Shown piece by piece: positions 1 through 5,107 of a stretch of 5,107 nucleotides of DNA; position 1 is the first letter of the stretch; each line of letters begins with the position of its first letter. Below the pieces are notes generated by a model. That model saw only the letters and a list, made by a program, of their open reading frames with translations. It was not told the DNA's origin and did no database searches. This stretch comes from Chryseobacterium sp. (GTDB lineage: Bacteria; Bacteroidota; Bacteroidia; Flavobacteriales; Weeksellaceae): the NCBI GenBank assembly GCA_017989575.1, contig JAGNPP010000200.1, positions 1 to 5,107 of the forward strand. Direction: 5' to 3'. The translations under genes were made by a program, and so were the position numbers.

Positions 1-15
1 AAAATATATATTAAT

Positions 16-426
16 ATGTATCCAGCAGATTTAGTATTGCCAATGAAGGCAGAACTTACAGATAAAGGTTTCCAAGACCTTACAACACCAGCAGAAGTTG
101 ACTCAGCACTTAAACAATCGGGCACAACTTTATTAGTAATTAATTCAGTTTGCGGATGCGCGGCAGGCGCAGCAAGACCAGGCGTTTTGTACTCATTGAC
201 AGGCGAGAAGAAGCCAGACCATTTGGTAACAGCATTTGCAGGATTTGATACAGATGCAGTGGCAGAAGCAAGAAAATTGCTGGCACCGTTTCCTCCAAGT
301 TCGCCAGCTGTAGCGCTTTTCAAGGACGGAGAATTGGTGCATATGTTGGAAAGACATCACATCGAAGGAAATCCTGCAGGCGCAATAGCTGCAAACCTTC
401 AAGCCGCTTTCGACGAATATTGTTAA
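16..426 (+). CDS. BrxA/BrxB family bacilliredoxin (YphP/YqiW family)
   Basis: The 136-residue product matches the family of small thioredoxin-fold proteins that, in Bacillus, remove bacillithiol from S-bacillithiolated proteins in the cytoplasm. The diagnostic segment is NSVCGCAAGAARPG (residues 43-56), with the CGC active site at C46-G47-C48 (bases 151-159). The start region (MYPADLVLPMKAELT) and the ERHHIEGN block (residues 112-119) are also family-typical. The protein ends in a cysteine (C136). The length fits a full family member. The reading frame stays open to the window edge, but the ATG at 16 is preferred because family members begin at or near this MYPA motif; only 15 AT-only bases lie upstream, so its promoter is not visible. 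A hairpin terminator follows directly. Alanine codons are mostly GCA. Family assignment is firm; bacilliredoxin activity in this organism is inferred from family knowledge, since it requires bacillithiol. Confidence 0.93.
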   Translation: MYPADLVLPMKAELTDKGFQDLTTPAEVDSALKQSGTTLLVINSVCGCAAGAARPGVLYSLTGEKKPDHLVTAFAGFDTDAVAEARKLLAPFPPSSPAVALFKDGELVHMLERHHIEGNPAGAIAANLQAAFDEYC

Positions 427-434
427 GAAAATAG

Positions 435-469
435 AAAGACCAAGACAGAAATGTTTTGGTCTTTTTTTT
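435..469 (+). terminator. Rho-independent terminator after the bacilliredoxin gene
   Basis: Bases 435-447 pair with 452-464 to give a 13-bp stem (12 Watson-Crick pairs plus one G-U at 444/455) closed by a GAAA tetraloop at 448-451. A run of eight T follows the pairing C (462-469). It begins nine bases after the stop codon at 426. This is a strong intrinsic terminator and separates the bacilliredoxin gene from prs. Confidence 0.93.
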
Positions 470-554
470 ATGAAATCGTTTTCAGATATTTTTATCAAAT
501 TCAATGATGAAAGGCATTTGAAAGCTGATTTTAAGAAAAAATAAAAATCTATTT

Positions 555-589
555 ATGAAAAGTTTAAAATAAGCTTTCAAACTTTTCAT
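555..589. repeat. Perfect 11-bp inverted repeat upstream of prs
   Basis: ATGAAAAGTTT (555-565) is the exact reverse complement of AAACTTTTCAT (579-589), with a 13-base spacer containing the palindrome AAGCTT (571-576). The right arm lies immediately upstream of the predicted prs -7 element, and the weak -33 candidate (575-578) falls in the spacer. It has no T-tract of its own beyond the run at 592-597. A second inverted pair, TTTGAAAGCT (517-526) and AGCTTTCAAA (572-581), overlaps it, so the two pairings exclude each other. It may be an operator for a dimeric regulator or simply low-complexity AT-rich sequence; function is unknown. Confidence 0.55.
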
Positions 590-604
590 TATTTTTTAAA
601 TTTG
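575..604 (+). promoter_or_regulatory. Predicted prs promoter (Bacteroidota type)
   Basis: TAAATTTG at 597-604 matches the Bacteroidota -7 consensus TAnnTTTG. The -33 position holds only TTTC (575-578) instead of TTTG, with an 18-base spacer, so this half is weak. Transcription would start roughly 5 bases downstream, giving a leader of about 8-10 bases before the ATG at 618. The leader is A-rich and has no Shine-Dalgarno sequence, as is usual for this phylum. Confidence 0.6.
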
Positions 605-617
605 CAAAAAAGTAAAA

Positions 618-1556
618 ATGTCAGATCAAGCAAGTTATTTGTTTTCTACCAGAACCAGCCACGAGTTGGCAGAAAAAATCGCTCAGGCTTATGGGCAGCC
701 ATTAGGGCAAATTAATATTCAGCATTTCAGCGACGGAGAATTCGAGCCTGTGTTGGAGCAATCTGTGAGAGGAGCGAGAGTTTTCCTTATTGCATCTACG
801 TTTCCACCGGCGGATAATCTTTTGGAATTATTACTAATGATAGACGCTGCGAAAAGAGCTTCTGCCAAAAACATCACTGTTGTAATTCCTTACTACGGCT
901 TGGCAAGACAAGATAGAAAGGACAAACCACGCGCGCCAATTGGAGCAAAATTGGTTGCCAATCTTTTGACAGCCGCTGGAGCTACCAGAATTATGACAAT
1001 GGATTTGCACGCAGATCAAATCCAAGGTTTCTTCGAGATTCCTGTGGATCATTTGTACGCTTCCACGATTTTTGTAAAATACATTCAATCGCTTAATCTT
1101 GATAATTTGACGATTGCATCACCAGATATGGGAGGCGCAAAAAGAGCGAAGAATTATGCAGGACATTTGGGCGCTGATGTGGTAATCTGTTACAAAGAAA
1201 GAAAAAAAGCCAACGTTGTAGAAGAGATGTTCCTGATTGGTGATGTGAAAGATAAGAACGTGATTCTTATTGATGATATGATCGATACTGCAGGAACACT
1301 TTGCAAAGCCGCCGATATCCTGATGGCGAATGGTGCAAAATCTGTAAGAGCAATGGCAACACACGGTGTACTTTCTGGGAAGGCTTATGAAAATATAGAA
1401 AATTCTCAGCTTTTGGAAGTGATTGTTACAGATTCTATTCCGCAAAAAACTGAAAAATCTTCAAAAATTAGAGTGCTTTCTTGTGCAGAATTATTCGCAG
1501 ACGTGATGAATATGGTGCACGAGCACAAATCGATAAGTGAGAAGTTCATTATTTAA
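618..1556 (+). CDS. prs: Ribose-phosphate pyrophosphokinase (PRPP synthetase)
   Basis: This enzyme transfers pyrophosphate from ATP to ribose 5-phosphate, making PRPP for purine, pyrimidine, NAD, histidine and tryptophan synthesis in the cytoplasm. The 312-residue length is normal for class I enzymes. Visible motifs in order: FSDGEF (37-42); the ATP-site segment YYGLARQDRK (92-101); TMDLHADQIQGFF (127-139) with the conserved His131; SPDMGGAKRA (168-177); the flexible-loop basic residues K193 and R195; and the PRPP loop VILIDDMIDTAGTL (215-228) with D219-D220. The protein ends in SEKFII, the class's typical C-terminus. No key residue is missing. The ATG at 618 follows an A-rich leader next to a good -7 element. 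rplY follows 44 bases later with no terminator between, an arrangement common in Bacteroidota, so co-transcription is likely. Confidence 0.97.
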   Translation: MSDQASYLFSTRTSHELAEKIAQAYGQPLGQINIQHFSDGEFEPVLEQSVRGARVFLIASTFPPADNLLELLLMIDAAKRASAKNITVVIPYYGLARQDRKDKPRAPIGAKLVANLLTAAGATRIMTMDLHADQIQGFFEIPVDHLYASTIFVKYIQSLNLDNLTIASPDMGGAKRAKNYAGHLGADVVICYKERKKANVVEEMFLIGDVKDKNVILIDDMIDTAGTLCKAADILMANGAKSVRAMATHGVLSGKAYENIENSQLLEVIVTDSIPQKTEKSSKIRVLSCAELFADVMNMVHEHKSISEKFII

Positions 1557-1567
1557 AAAATAATTAA

Positions 1568-1575
1568 TATCTTTG
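1568..1575 (+). promoter_or_regulatory. Predicted internal promoter for rplY (-7 element)
   Basis: TATCTTTG at 1568-1575 is a perfect match to TAnnTTTG and is followed by CA, the commonest form in Flavobacteriia. No clear TTTG lies at the -33 distance; the nearest is GTTC at 1544-1547, inside the end of prs. Predicted initiation near 1580 leaves a leader of about 20 bases before the ATG at 1601. It would let rplY be expressed independently of prs. Confidence 0.6.
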
Positions 1576-1600
1576 CACCCTTAAAAATAATTCATACAAA

Positions 1601-2239
1601 ATGAAATCAATTACAATTCAAGGTACAAAAAGAGAAAGCGTGGGCAAAAAGTCTACTAAAGCTTTACGTGATGCTGAATTAGTTCCTTGTGTTGTTTACG
1701 GAGGTGGCGAGCCATTGAACTTCTCTGCATTGGAGAAAGCGTTCAAAGGTTTGGTGTATACTCCCGAAGCACACACGGTATCTATTGAGGTTGACGGACA
1801 GGTAATTCCTGCAGTTCTTCAAGATATTCAGTTCCACCCAATTACAGACAAGATCATTCACGCAGACTTCTACAGATTATCTGATGATAAGCCAGTAGTT
1901 ATGGAAGTTCCAGTAAGAGTGACAGGTCGTTCCAAAGGTGTTGTTGCCGGTGGTGTTCTAAGACAAACTTACAGAAAACTAAAAGTGAAAGCTATCCCAG
2001 CTAACTTGCCAGACGAAATCGTTGTGGATATTACGCCACTTAAGATTGGAAACAAGTTCTATGTAGAAAGTCTTAAGAATGACAAATATTCTTTCATGCA
2101 CCCAGACAATGCAGTAGTAGTTGCTGTTAAAATGTCTAGAAATGCTAGCAAAAATGCTGCAGCTGCAATGGATGATGACGATGAAGAAGTAACAGAAGGT
2201 GGAGCAGATTCTTCAGCTGAAGCAACTTCTGCAGAGTAA
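1601..2239 (+). CDS. rplY: 50S ribosomal protein L25, long CTC/TL5 form
   Basis: L25 binds 5S rRNA in the central protuberance of the large subunit. The N-terminal domain (about 1-92) shows the family signature VGKKSTKALR...VPCVVYGG (14-35) and the block QFHPITDKIIHADFYR (77-92). A second beta-rich domain (about 93-178), including VPVRVTGRSKGVVAGGVL (103-120) and a DEIVVDITPLKIGN segment (138-151), marks this as the long CTC form rather than the roughly 94-residue E. coli type. The last 25 or so residues are alanine-rich then strongly acidic (MDDDDEEVTEGG, 190-201) and likely disordered. The start is the first Met, with the conserved beginning MKSITIQG; no Shine-Dalgarno is present. A terminator follows 23 bases after the stop. 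In Bacillus the homologue (Ctc) is a general stress protein; a stress role here is not shown by the sequence. Confidence 0.96.
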   Translation: MKSITIQGTKRESVGKKSTKALRDAELVPCVVYGGGEPLNFSALEKAFKGLVYTPEAHTVSIEVDGQVIPAVLQDIQFHPITDKIIHADFYRLSDDKPVVMEVPVRVTGRSKGVVAGGVLRQTYRKLKVKAIPANLPDEIVVDITPLKIGNKFYVESLKNDKYSFMHPDNAVVVAVKMSRNASKNAAAAMDDDDEEVTEGGADSSAEATSAE

Positions 2240-2262
2240 TAATTACTTATTATATCGCATAC

Positions 2263-2290
2263 AAGCCGTAGGATTTTCCTGCGGCTTTTT
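2263..2290 (+). terminator. Rho-independent terminator after rplY
   Basis: AAGCCGTAGG (2263-2272) pairs with CCTGCGGCTT (2278-2287) over 10 bp with one G-U pair and a five-base loop ATTTT; a run of five T (2286-2290) overlaps the stem base. The GC-rich stem stands out from the AT-rich surroundings. It closes the prs-rplY unit and isolates the GH3 gene downstream. Confidence 0.92.
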
Positions 2291-2329
2291 AATTTCTGTT
2301 AATTCATATTCTCCGTTCTCAAATTTTAT

Positions 2330-2337
2330 TATATTTG
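2330..2337 (+). promoter_or_regulatory. Predicted promoter (-7 element) of the GH3 gene
   Basis: TATATTTG at 2330-2337 matches TAnnTTTG. Only six bases separate it from the ATG at 2344, so transcription should start at or within about three bases of the start codon, giving a leaderless or nearly leaderless mRNA. The -33 region shows only a partial TTC (2309-2311) at an 18-base spacing. There is no Shine-Dalgarno sequence. Confidence 0.55.
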
Positions 2338-2343
2338 TGAAGA

Positions 2344-3861
2344 ATGGCAACCAAAGCACTTTTTAATTCTGTCGTCAATTGGTTTATCCGTCAGCGGATA
2401 GATCAGATAGAACATTTCAAAAAATATCCAAGGGAAACTCAGGAAGGATTGTTGTTTTCCCAAATGTTCTATGCGGAAGATACGGAGTATGGGCAGAAGT
2501 ACGGCTTCAGTACCATCTCCAACTACAAGGATTTCCAAAAGAAAGTTCCCATTGTTTCTTACGAAGATTTCGAACCCTACATCGAGAAAGCCAGGCAAGG
2601 TCAGAAAGACGTTTTTTGGCCAGGAGTGATAAAGCAATTTGCAAAATCATCAGGAACTACCAATGCGAAAAGCAAATATATTCCCATAACGGCTGAGAGT
2701 CTGGAAGATTGCCATTACAAAGCGGGCAAAGATTTGATTTCCATTTATGTAAACAATCATCCCGAAAGCGAACTTTTTCAGCACAAAAATCTAAGGTTAG
2801 GCGGTAGTGCAGAGATGTACCAGGATTTCAATACCAAATTTGGAGATCTTTCCGCAATTTTGATAGAGAATCTTCCTTTCTGGGTAGAGATTATCAACAC
2901 GCCCTGCAAGAAAACCTCGCTGATGTCCGAGTGGGAAAGCAAGATGAAAGCCATTATATCGGAAGTCAGAAACGAAGATGTGGGAAGCCTCACGGGCGTT
3001 CCAAGCTGGATGATGGTTTTGCTTCAAAGAACGTTAAACGAAACGGGAAAGAATAATATCGGCGAACTTTGGCCCAATTTGGAAGTTTTCTTCCACGGCG
3101 GAATCAGCTTTAAACCGTATAAAAATCAGTATAAAGAAATCATTGGTAAGGAAATTAGATATTACGAGATTTACAATGCATCCGAAGGATTTTTTGCTAT
3201 TCAGGATCAGGCAGGAAACGATGAGATGCTCCTGATGTTGGATTACGGGATTTTCTACGAATTTATCCCAATGGAAGATTTTCACGCCGGCAGTCGGAAT
3301 GCAATTTCAATTTCGGAGGTTGAACTTAATAAGAATTATGCCGTCGTCATTACCACAAACGGTGGACTTTGGCGCTATCTGATAGGCGATACCGTGAAGT
3401 TCACATCTGCAAATCCTTATCGAATCAAAATTTCCGGACGAACGAAACATTATATCAATGCATTTGGTGAAGAATTGATGATTGATAATGTTGAATCTGC
3501 CCTTAAAGTAGCGTGCGAAAAGCTAGATGCCAGCATTTCAGATTACACGGGCGCACCGGTTTTTATGACCAATCAAAGCAAAGGCTGTCACGAATGGATT
3601 TTCGAATTCAGAAAAAAGCCTAATGATCTTCAGGAGTTTGCAAGTATTTTTGATAATGCACTAAAAACACTGAATTCAGATTACGAAGCTAAAAGATACA
3701 ACGATATCACTTTGAAAGCTCCAATCATTCATTCCGCAAAACCGAATCTCTTCTACGAATGGATGGCGAGTCGAGGCAAATTAGGAGGACAAAATAAAGT
3801 CCCGAGATTGAGCAATGATCGGGAATATATTGATCCGTTGCTATTACTTAATAAAGCTTAG
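2344..3861 (+). CDS. GH3 family acyl-adenylating enzyme (GH3 auxin-responsive promoter family protein)
   Basis: GH3 proteins belong to the ANL superfamily: they adenylate a carboxylic acid with ATP and, in plants, join it to an amino acid (for example indole-acetate or jasmonate). This 505-residue protein has the expected order of motifs: P-loop FAKSSGTT (99-106); FFHGG (249-253); YNASEGFFAIQ (277-287), with the catalytic-type glutamate E281; TTNGGLWRYLIGD (337-349), carrying the conserved D349 expected to hold the ribose; the hinge segment GRTKHYINAFGEEL (365-378); and a late lysine motif GGQNKVPRL (481-489). No signal peptide or membrane segment is visible, so it is cytoplasmic. The first ATG fits the family's N-terminus. 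The gene stands alone between a terminator upstream and a convergent toxin gene 6 bp downstream. Its substrate and acceptor cannot be read from the sequence; auxin conjugation should not be assumed. Confidence 0.93.
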   Translation: MATKALFNSVVNWFIRQRIDQIEHFKKYPRETQEGLLFSQMFYAEDTEYGQKYGFSTISNYKDFQKKVPIVSYEDFEPYIEKARQGQKDVFWPGVIKQFAKSSGTTNAKSKYIPITAESLEDCHYKAGKDLISIYVNNHPESELFQHKNLRLGGSAEMYQDFNTKFGDLSAILIENLPFWVEIINTPCKKTSLMSEWESKMKAIISEVRNEDVGSLTGVPSWMMVLLQRTLNETGKNNIGELWPNLEVFFHGGISFKPYKNQYKEIIGKEIRYYEIYNASEGFFAIQDQAGNDEMLLMLDYGIFYEFIPMEDFHAGSRNAISISEVELNKNYAVVITTNGGLWRYLIGDTVKFTSANPYRIKISGRTKHYINAFGEELMIDNVESALKVACEKLDASISDYTGAPVFMTNQSKGCHEWIFEFRKKPNDLQEFASIFDNALKTLNSDYEAKRYNDITLKAPIIHSAKPNLFYEWMASRGKLGGQNKVPRLSNDREYIDPLLLLNKA

Positions 3862-3867
3862 ATTAAA

Positions 3868-4149
3868 TTAAGGATTCAAAGTATTTTCCCATTTGTGAAA
3901 ACCAAAAACGACAATCTTATCAATTTCAATGATGTAAATAATTGAATATCCTTTTACAATCAATTCTCTAATATTTTCGTGATCAAAAAATTTGCTCTGC
4001 TTATTTCTAAAAGGTATTTCTTTCAGCTTTTTTATTTCTGAAAAGATTAGATTCTTGAAATTTCTACCAGCTTTTGGTTTGTCTAAGGAAATATATCTGA
4101 TTTGTCTTTCTACCTTTTTTCGAAATTCTGTAGTAGTTTCGATTTTCAT
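3868..4149 (-). CDS. RelE/ParE superfamily toxin of a type II toxin-antitoxin pair
   Basis: The 93-residue basic protein has the size and layout of the RelE/ParE fold: an N-terminal strand and two lysine-rich helices (about 8-44), then a C-terminal beta sheet. The family pattern is clear in ENIRELIVKGYSIIYII (58-74), followed by DKIVVFGFHKWENTLNP (77-93), corresponding to the usual final strand and NP ending. Members either cleave mRNA on the ribosome (RelE) or poison DNA gyrase (ParE); the sequence does not say which, and residues for either activity cannot be assigned with confidence. Its ATG overlaps the antitoxin stop as ATGA (4146-4149), a sign of translational coupling. The start is unambiguous from this overlap. 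The gene ends 6 bp from the convergent GH3 stop, without a visible terminator. Confidence 0.85.
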   Translation of the reverse strand: MKIETTTEFRKKVERQIRYISLDKPKAGRNFKNLIFSEIKKLKEIPFRNKQSKFFDHENIRELIVKGYSIIYIIEIDKIVVFGFHKWENTLNP

Positions 4150-4373
4150 TTTTCAGGAAAAAGGGCATTCATTTCTTTTTCAAAATCATCTATGCTTTGG
4201 AGTTTTGTTTCTCCATTTTTATAAGCTTTATAATCTGCGTGCAACTCTTCCCTCACTTGGTCAAACTTCGGATTCTCATCAATAATTTCCAAATCCTTTT
4301 TAGAGAATTTTTCCAAAACTTTCAACAGTTCTTCCTTGATTGCGTGATTGTATTGTAAGGTAAGCGTTTCCAT
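4146..4373 (-). CDS. Putative antitoxin partner of the RelE/ParE-type toxin
   Basis: This 75-residue acidic protein is called an antitoxin mainly from position: it lies directly upstream of the toxin and overlaps it by four bases (ATGA). It starts with a possible strand (METLTLQY), then a charged helix (about 10-34), and ends with a YKNGETKLQSIDDFEKEM segment (51-68). A tyrosine-Lys-Gly stretch followed by an acidic helix is common at the C-terminus of small antitoxins and usually wraps the toxin. I cannot recognise a ribbon-helix-helix, helix-turn-helix or Phd/YefM DNA-binding domain. The 5' side has a good promoter (TAACTTTG) about 18 bases before the start codon. An unrelated small regulator is possible but less likely given the pairing. 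Confidence 0.72.
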   Translation of the reverse strand: METLTLQYNHAIKEELLKVLEKFSKKDLEIIDENPKFDQVREELHADYKAYKNGETKLQSIDDFEKEMNALFPEK

Positions 4374-4385
4374 AACAGAGAGATT

Positions 4386-4416
4386 TACATCAAAGTTAAT
4401 TATTTTTTTGATTGTA
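4386..4416. promoter_or_regulatory. Possible operator: inverted repeat over the antitoxin promoter
   Basis: TACATCAAA (4386-4394) and TTTGATTGTA (4407-4416) are inverted copies apart from one extra base in the right arm; the core ATCAAA/TTTGAT (4389-4394, 4407-4412) is perfect with a 12-base spacer. The left arm overlaps the -7 element and the right arm abuts the -33 position, where binding would block transcription. Type II antitoxin or toxin-antitoxin complexes commonly autorepress through such sites. The sequence is AT-rich, so chance is a real alternative. Confidence 0.4.
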
Positions 4417-4420
4417 GAAA
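4391..4420 (-). promoter_or_regulatory. Predicted promoter of the toxin-antitoxin operon
   Basis: On the minus strand TAACTTTG (complement of 4391-4398) matches TAnnTTTG exactly, with TTTC (complement of 4417-4420) 18 bases upstream as a weak -33. The spacing and the TTTC variant are the same as in the prs promoter. Predicted start near 4386 leaves a leader of about 12 bases. It allows the pair to be expressed independently of recN, which lies upstream on the same strand. Confidence 0.6.
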
Positions 4421-4445
4421 TAGTTGTGATGTTTGAAAATAAAAT

Positions 4446-5107
4446 TTATCCAATCAACTCTTTCGCTTGAGAAATCGCCGCTTCCGTAATCTTGGAACCA
4501 GAAATCAACTGCGCAATTTCGTTCAGTTTTTCAGCGTCTGAAAGCTTGACAATTGTAGTTTTGGTAACGGCATTTTCATCAAATTTCACCACTTTGTAAT
4601 TCTCGTTTCCTTTCGCGGCAACTTGTGCAAGATGCGTGATGACGATGAGTTGAAGGTCTTGCGACATTTCCTGCATCAGTTTTCCCATTTCTTCGGCAAT
4701 TCGTCCGGAAACGCCCGTGTCGATTTCGTCTAATATTAATGTAGGAAGGTCGTTATTCTCTGCCATTATTTTTTTGATGGCGAGCATTACTCGGGAACGT
4801 TCTCCGCCGGAAACTGCGCTTTGGATTGGTTTCAATGGAAAACCAGAATTCGCTTGGAAAAGGATTTGGATATTGTTTTTTCCGTGAAGATTGTAAGATT
4901 GTGAATCCGTTAAATCTATTTTCAAAATGGCTTTTTCAAGACCGAGTTTTGAGAAGATTTCTTTGGCTTGATTTTCCAGATTTCCAGAAAATTTCTTTCT
5001 ATTTTCAGATAATTTTTGACTGAAAGTTTGAAGTTCTTTTTCAATCAGTTTGAGATTTTTTTCTTTTTCTTCAATTTGATTTTCAATCGTTTCCAAAGAG
5101 TTTTGAC
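4446..5107 (-). CDS. recN: DNA repair protein RecN, C-terminal part (5' end beyond the window)
   Basis: RecN is an SMC-like ATPase that acts at double-strand breaks in recombinational repair, holding DNA ends or sisters together with RecA. About 220 residues are visible. First comes a charged coiled-coil segment rich in Glu, Lys and Gln (down to about base 4960), then the C-terminal ATPase lobe: ABC signature AVSGGERSRVML (SGGE at 4800-4811), Walker B LILDEIDTGVSG (LILDEID at 4719-4739) and the switch histidine in VITHLAQVA (H at 4632-4634). The N-terminal lobe with Walker A is outside the window. The codon at 5094-5096 is TTG and could be misread as a start; the frame continues open through it to the window edge, and lies within the coiled coil, so it is an internal leucine. 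No terminator is visible after the stop; the antitoxin starts 72 bases downstream on the same strand. Confidence 0.95.
   Translation of the reverse strand, partial: QNSLETIENQIEEKEKNLKLIEKELQTFSQKLSENRKKFSGNLENQAKEIFSKLGLEKAILKIDLTDSQSYNLHGKNNIQILFQANSGFPLKPIQSAVSGGERSRVMLAIKKIMAENNDLPTLILDEIDTGVSGRIAEEMGKLMQEMSQDLQLIVITHLAQVAAKGNENYKVVKFDENAVTKTTIVKLSDAEKLNEIAQLISGSKITEAAISQAKELIG

Noticed and set aside
193..504. 103-codon open frame on the minus strand over the bacilliredoxin gene
   Set aside because: It is antisense to a clear family member, spans the terminator hairpin, and its translation is rich in Cys, Phe and Ile with no recognisable domain.
1548..1564. AT-only inverted repeat ATTATTT/AAATAAT between prs and rplY as a terminator
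   Set aside because: The stem contains no G-C pair, overlaps the prs stop and is not followed by a T-tract.
2379..2696. Plus-strand frame inside the start of the GH3 gene
   Set aside because: It is an out-of-frame shadow of the GH3 coding sequence, whose frame holds all the family motifs.
3992..4285. 97-codon plus-strand frame over the toxin and antitoxin genes
   Set aside because: Its translation is Phe/Leu-rich low-complexity sequence, as expected from the complement of Lys/Glu-rich coding sequence; the minus-strand pair has family pattern, ATGA overlap and promoter.
5094..5096. TTG as a possible start of a separate 216-residue gene
   Set aside because: The frame continues upstream without a stop to the window edge and the region is RecN coiled coil, so this is an internal leucine codon.
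1..5107. CRISPR array, tRNA or rRNA gene, insertion sequence or prophage
   Set aside because: No regularly spaced direct repeats, no tRNA-like cloverleaf, no transposase or integrase sequence and no terminal inverted repeats flanking a cargo were seen; the genes are mostly conserved chromosomal ones.

Overview
This AT-rich window looks like chromosomal DNA of a Bacteroidota bacterium, most likely class Flavobacteriia and possibly a Chryseobacterium/Elizabethkingia-like lineage. Three things point there: the protein variants (a Flavobacteria-type RibP-PPkin, a long CTC-type L25, a GH3 family enzyme); the absence of Shine-Dalgarno sequences before every start that can be judged; and four matches to the Bacteroidota -7 promoter element TAnnTTTG. 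The genus is inference; no rRNA or other decisive marker is present.

Layout. The left part (1-2290) is housekeeping on the + strand: a bacilliredoxin (BrxA/BrxB family, 16-426) closed by a strong terminator, then prs (618-1556) and rplY (1601-2239), closed by a second terminator. The middle (2344-3861, +) is a complete GH3 family acyl-adenylating enzyme with its own promoter and an almost leaderless predicted mRNA. The right part is on the - strand: a two-gene toxin-antitoxin-like module (antitoxin 4146-4373, RelE/ParE-type toxin 3868-4149, ATGA overlap), and upstream of it the C-terminal third or so of recN (4446-5107, cut by the window edge).

How the genes relate. prs and rplY supply PRPP for nucleotide synthesis and a 5S rRNA-binding ribosomal protein. 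No terminator separates them, but rplY also has its own promoter, so they are probably both co-transcribed and separately initiated. The GH3 gene converges on the toxin gene with only 6 bp between stop codons and no visible terminator, so their transcripts should overlap. The toxin-antitoxin pair has a promoter with an inverted repeat across it that could be an autoregulatory operator.

Most of the window is ordinary core genome. I see no convincing new multi-gene system. The parts most worth a second look are the GH3 enzyme (substrate unknown in bacteria of this group) and the small toxin-antitoxin module, whose antitoxin has no DNA-binding fold I can recognise.
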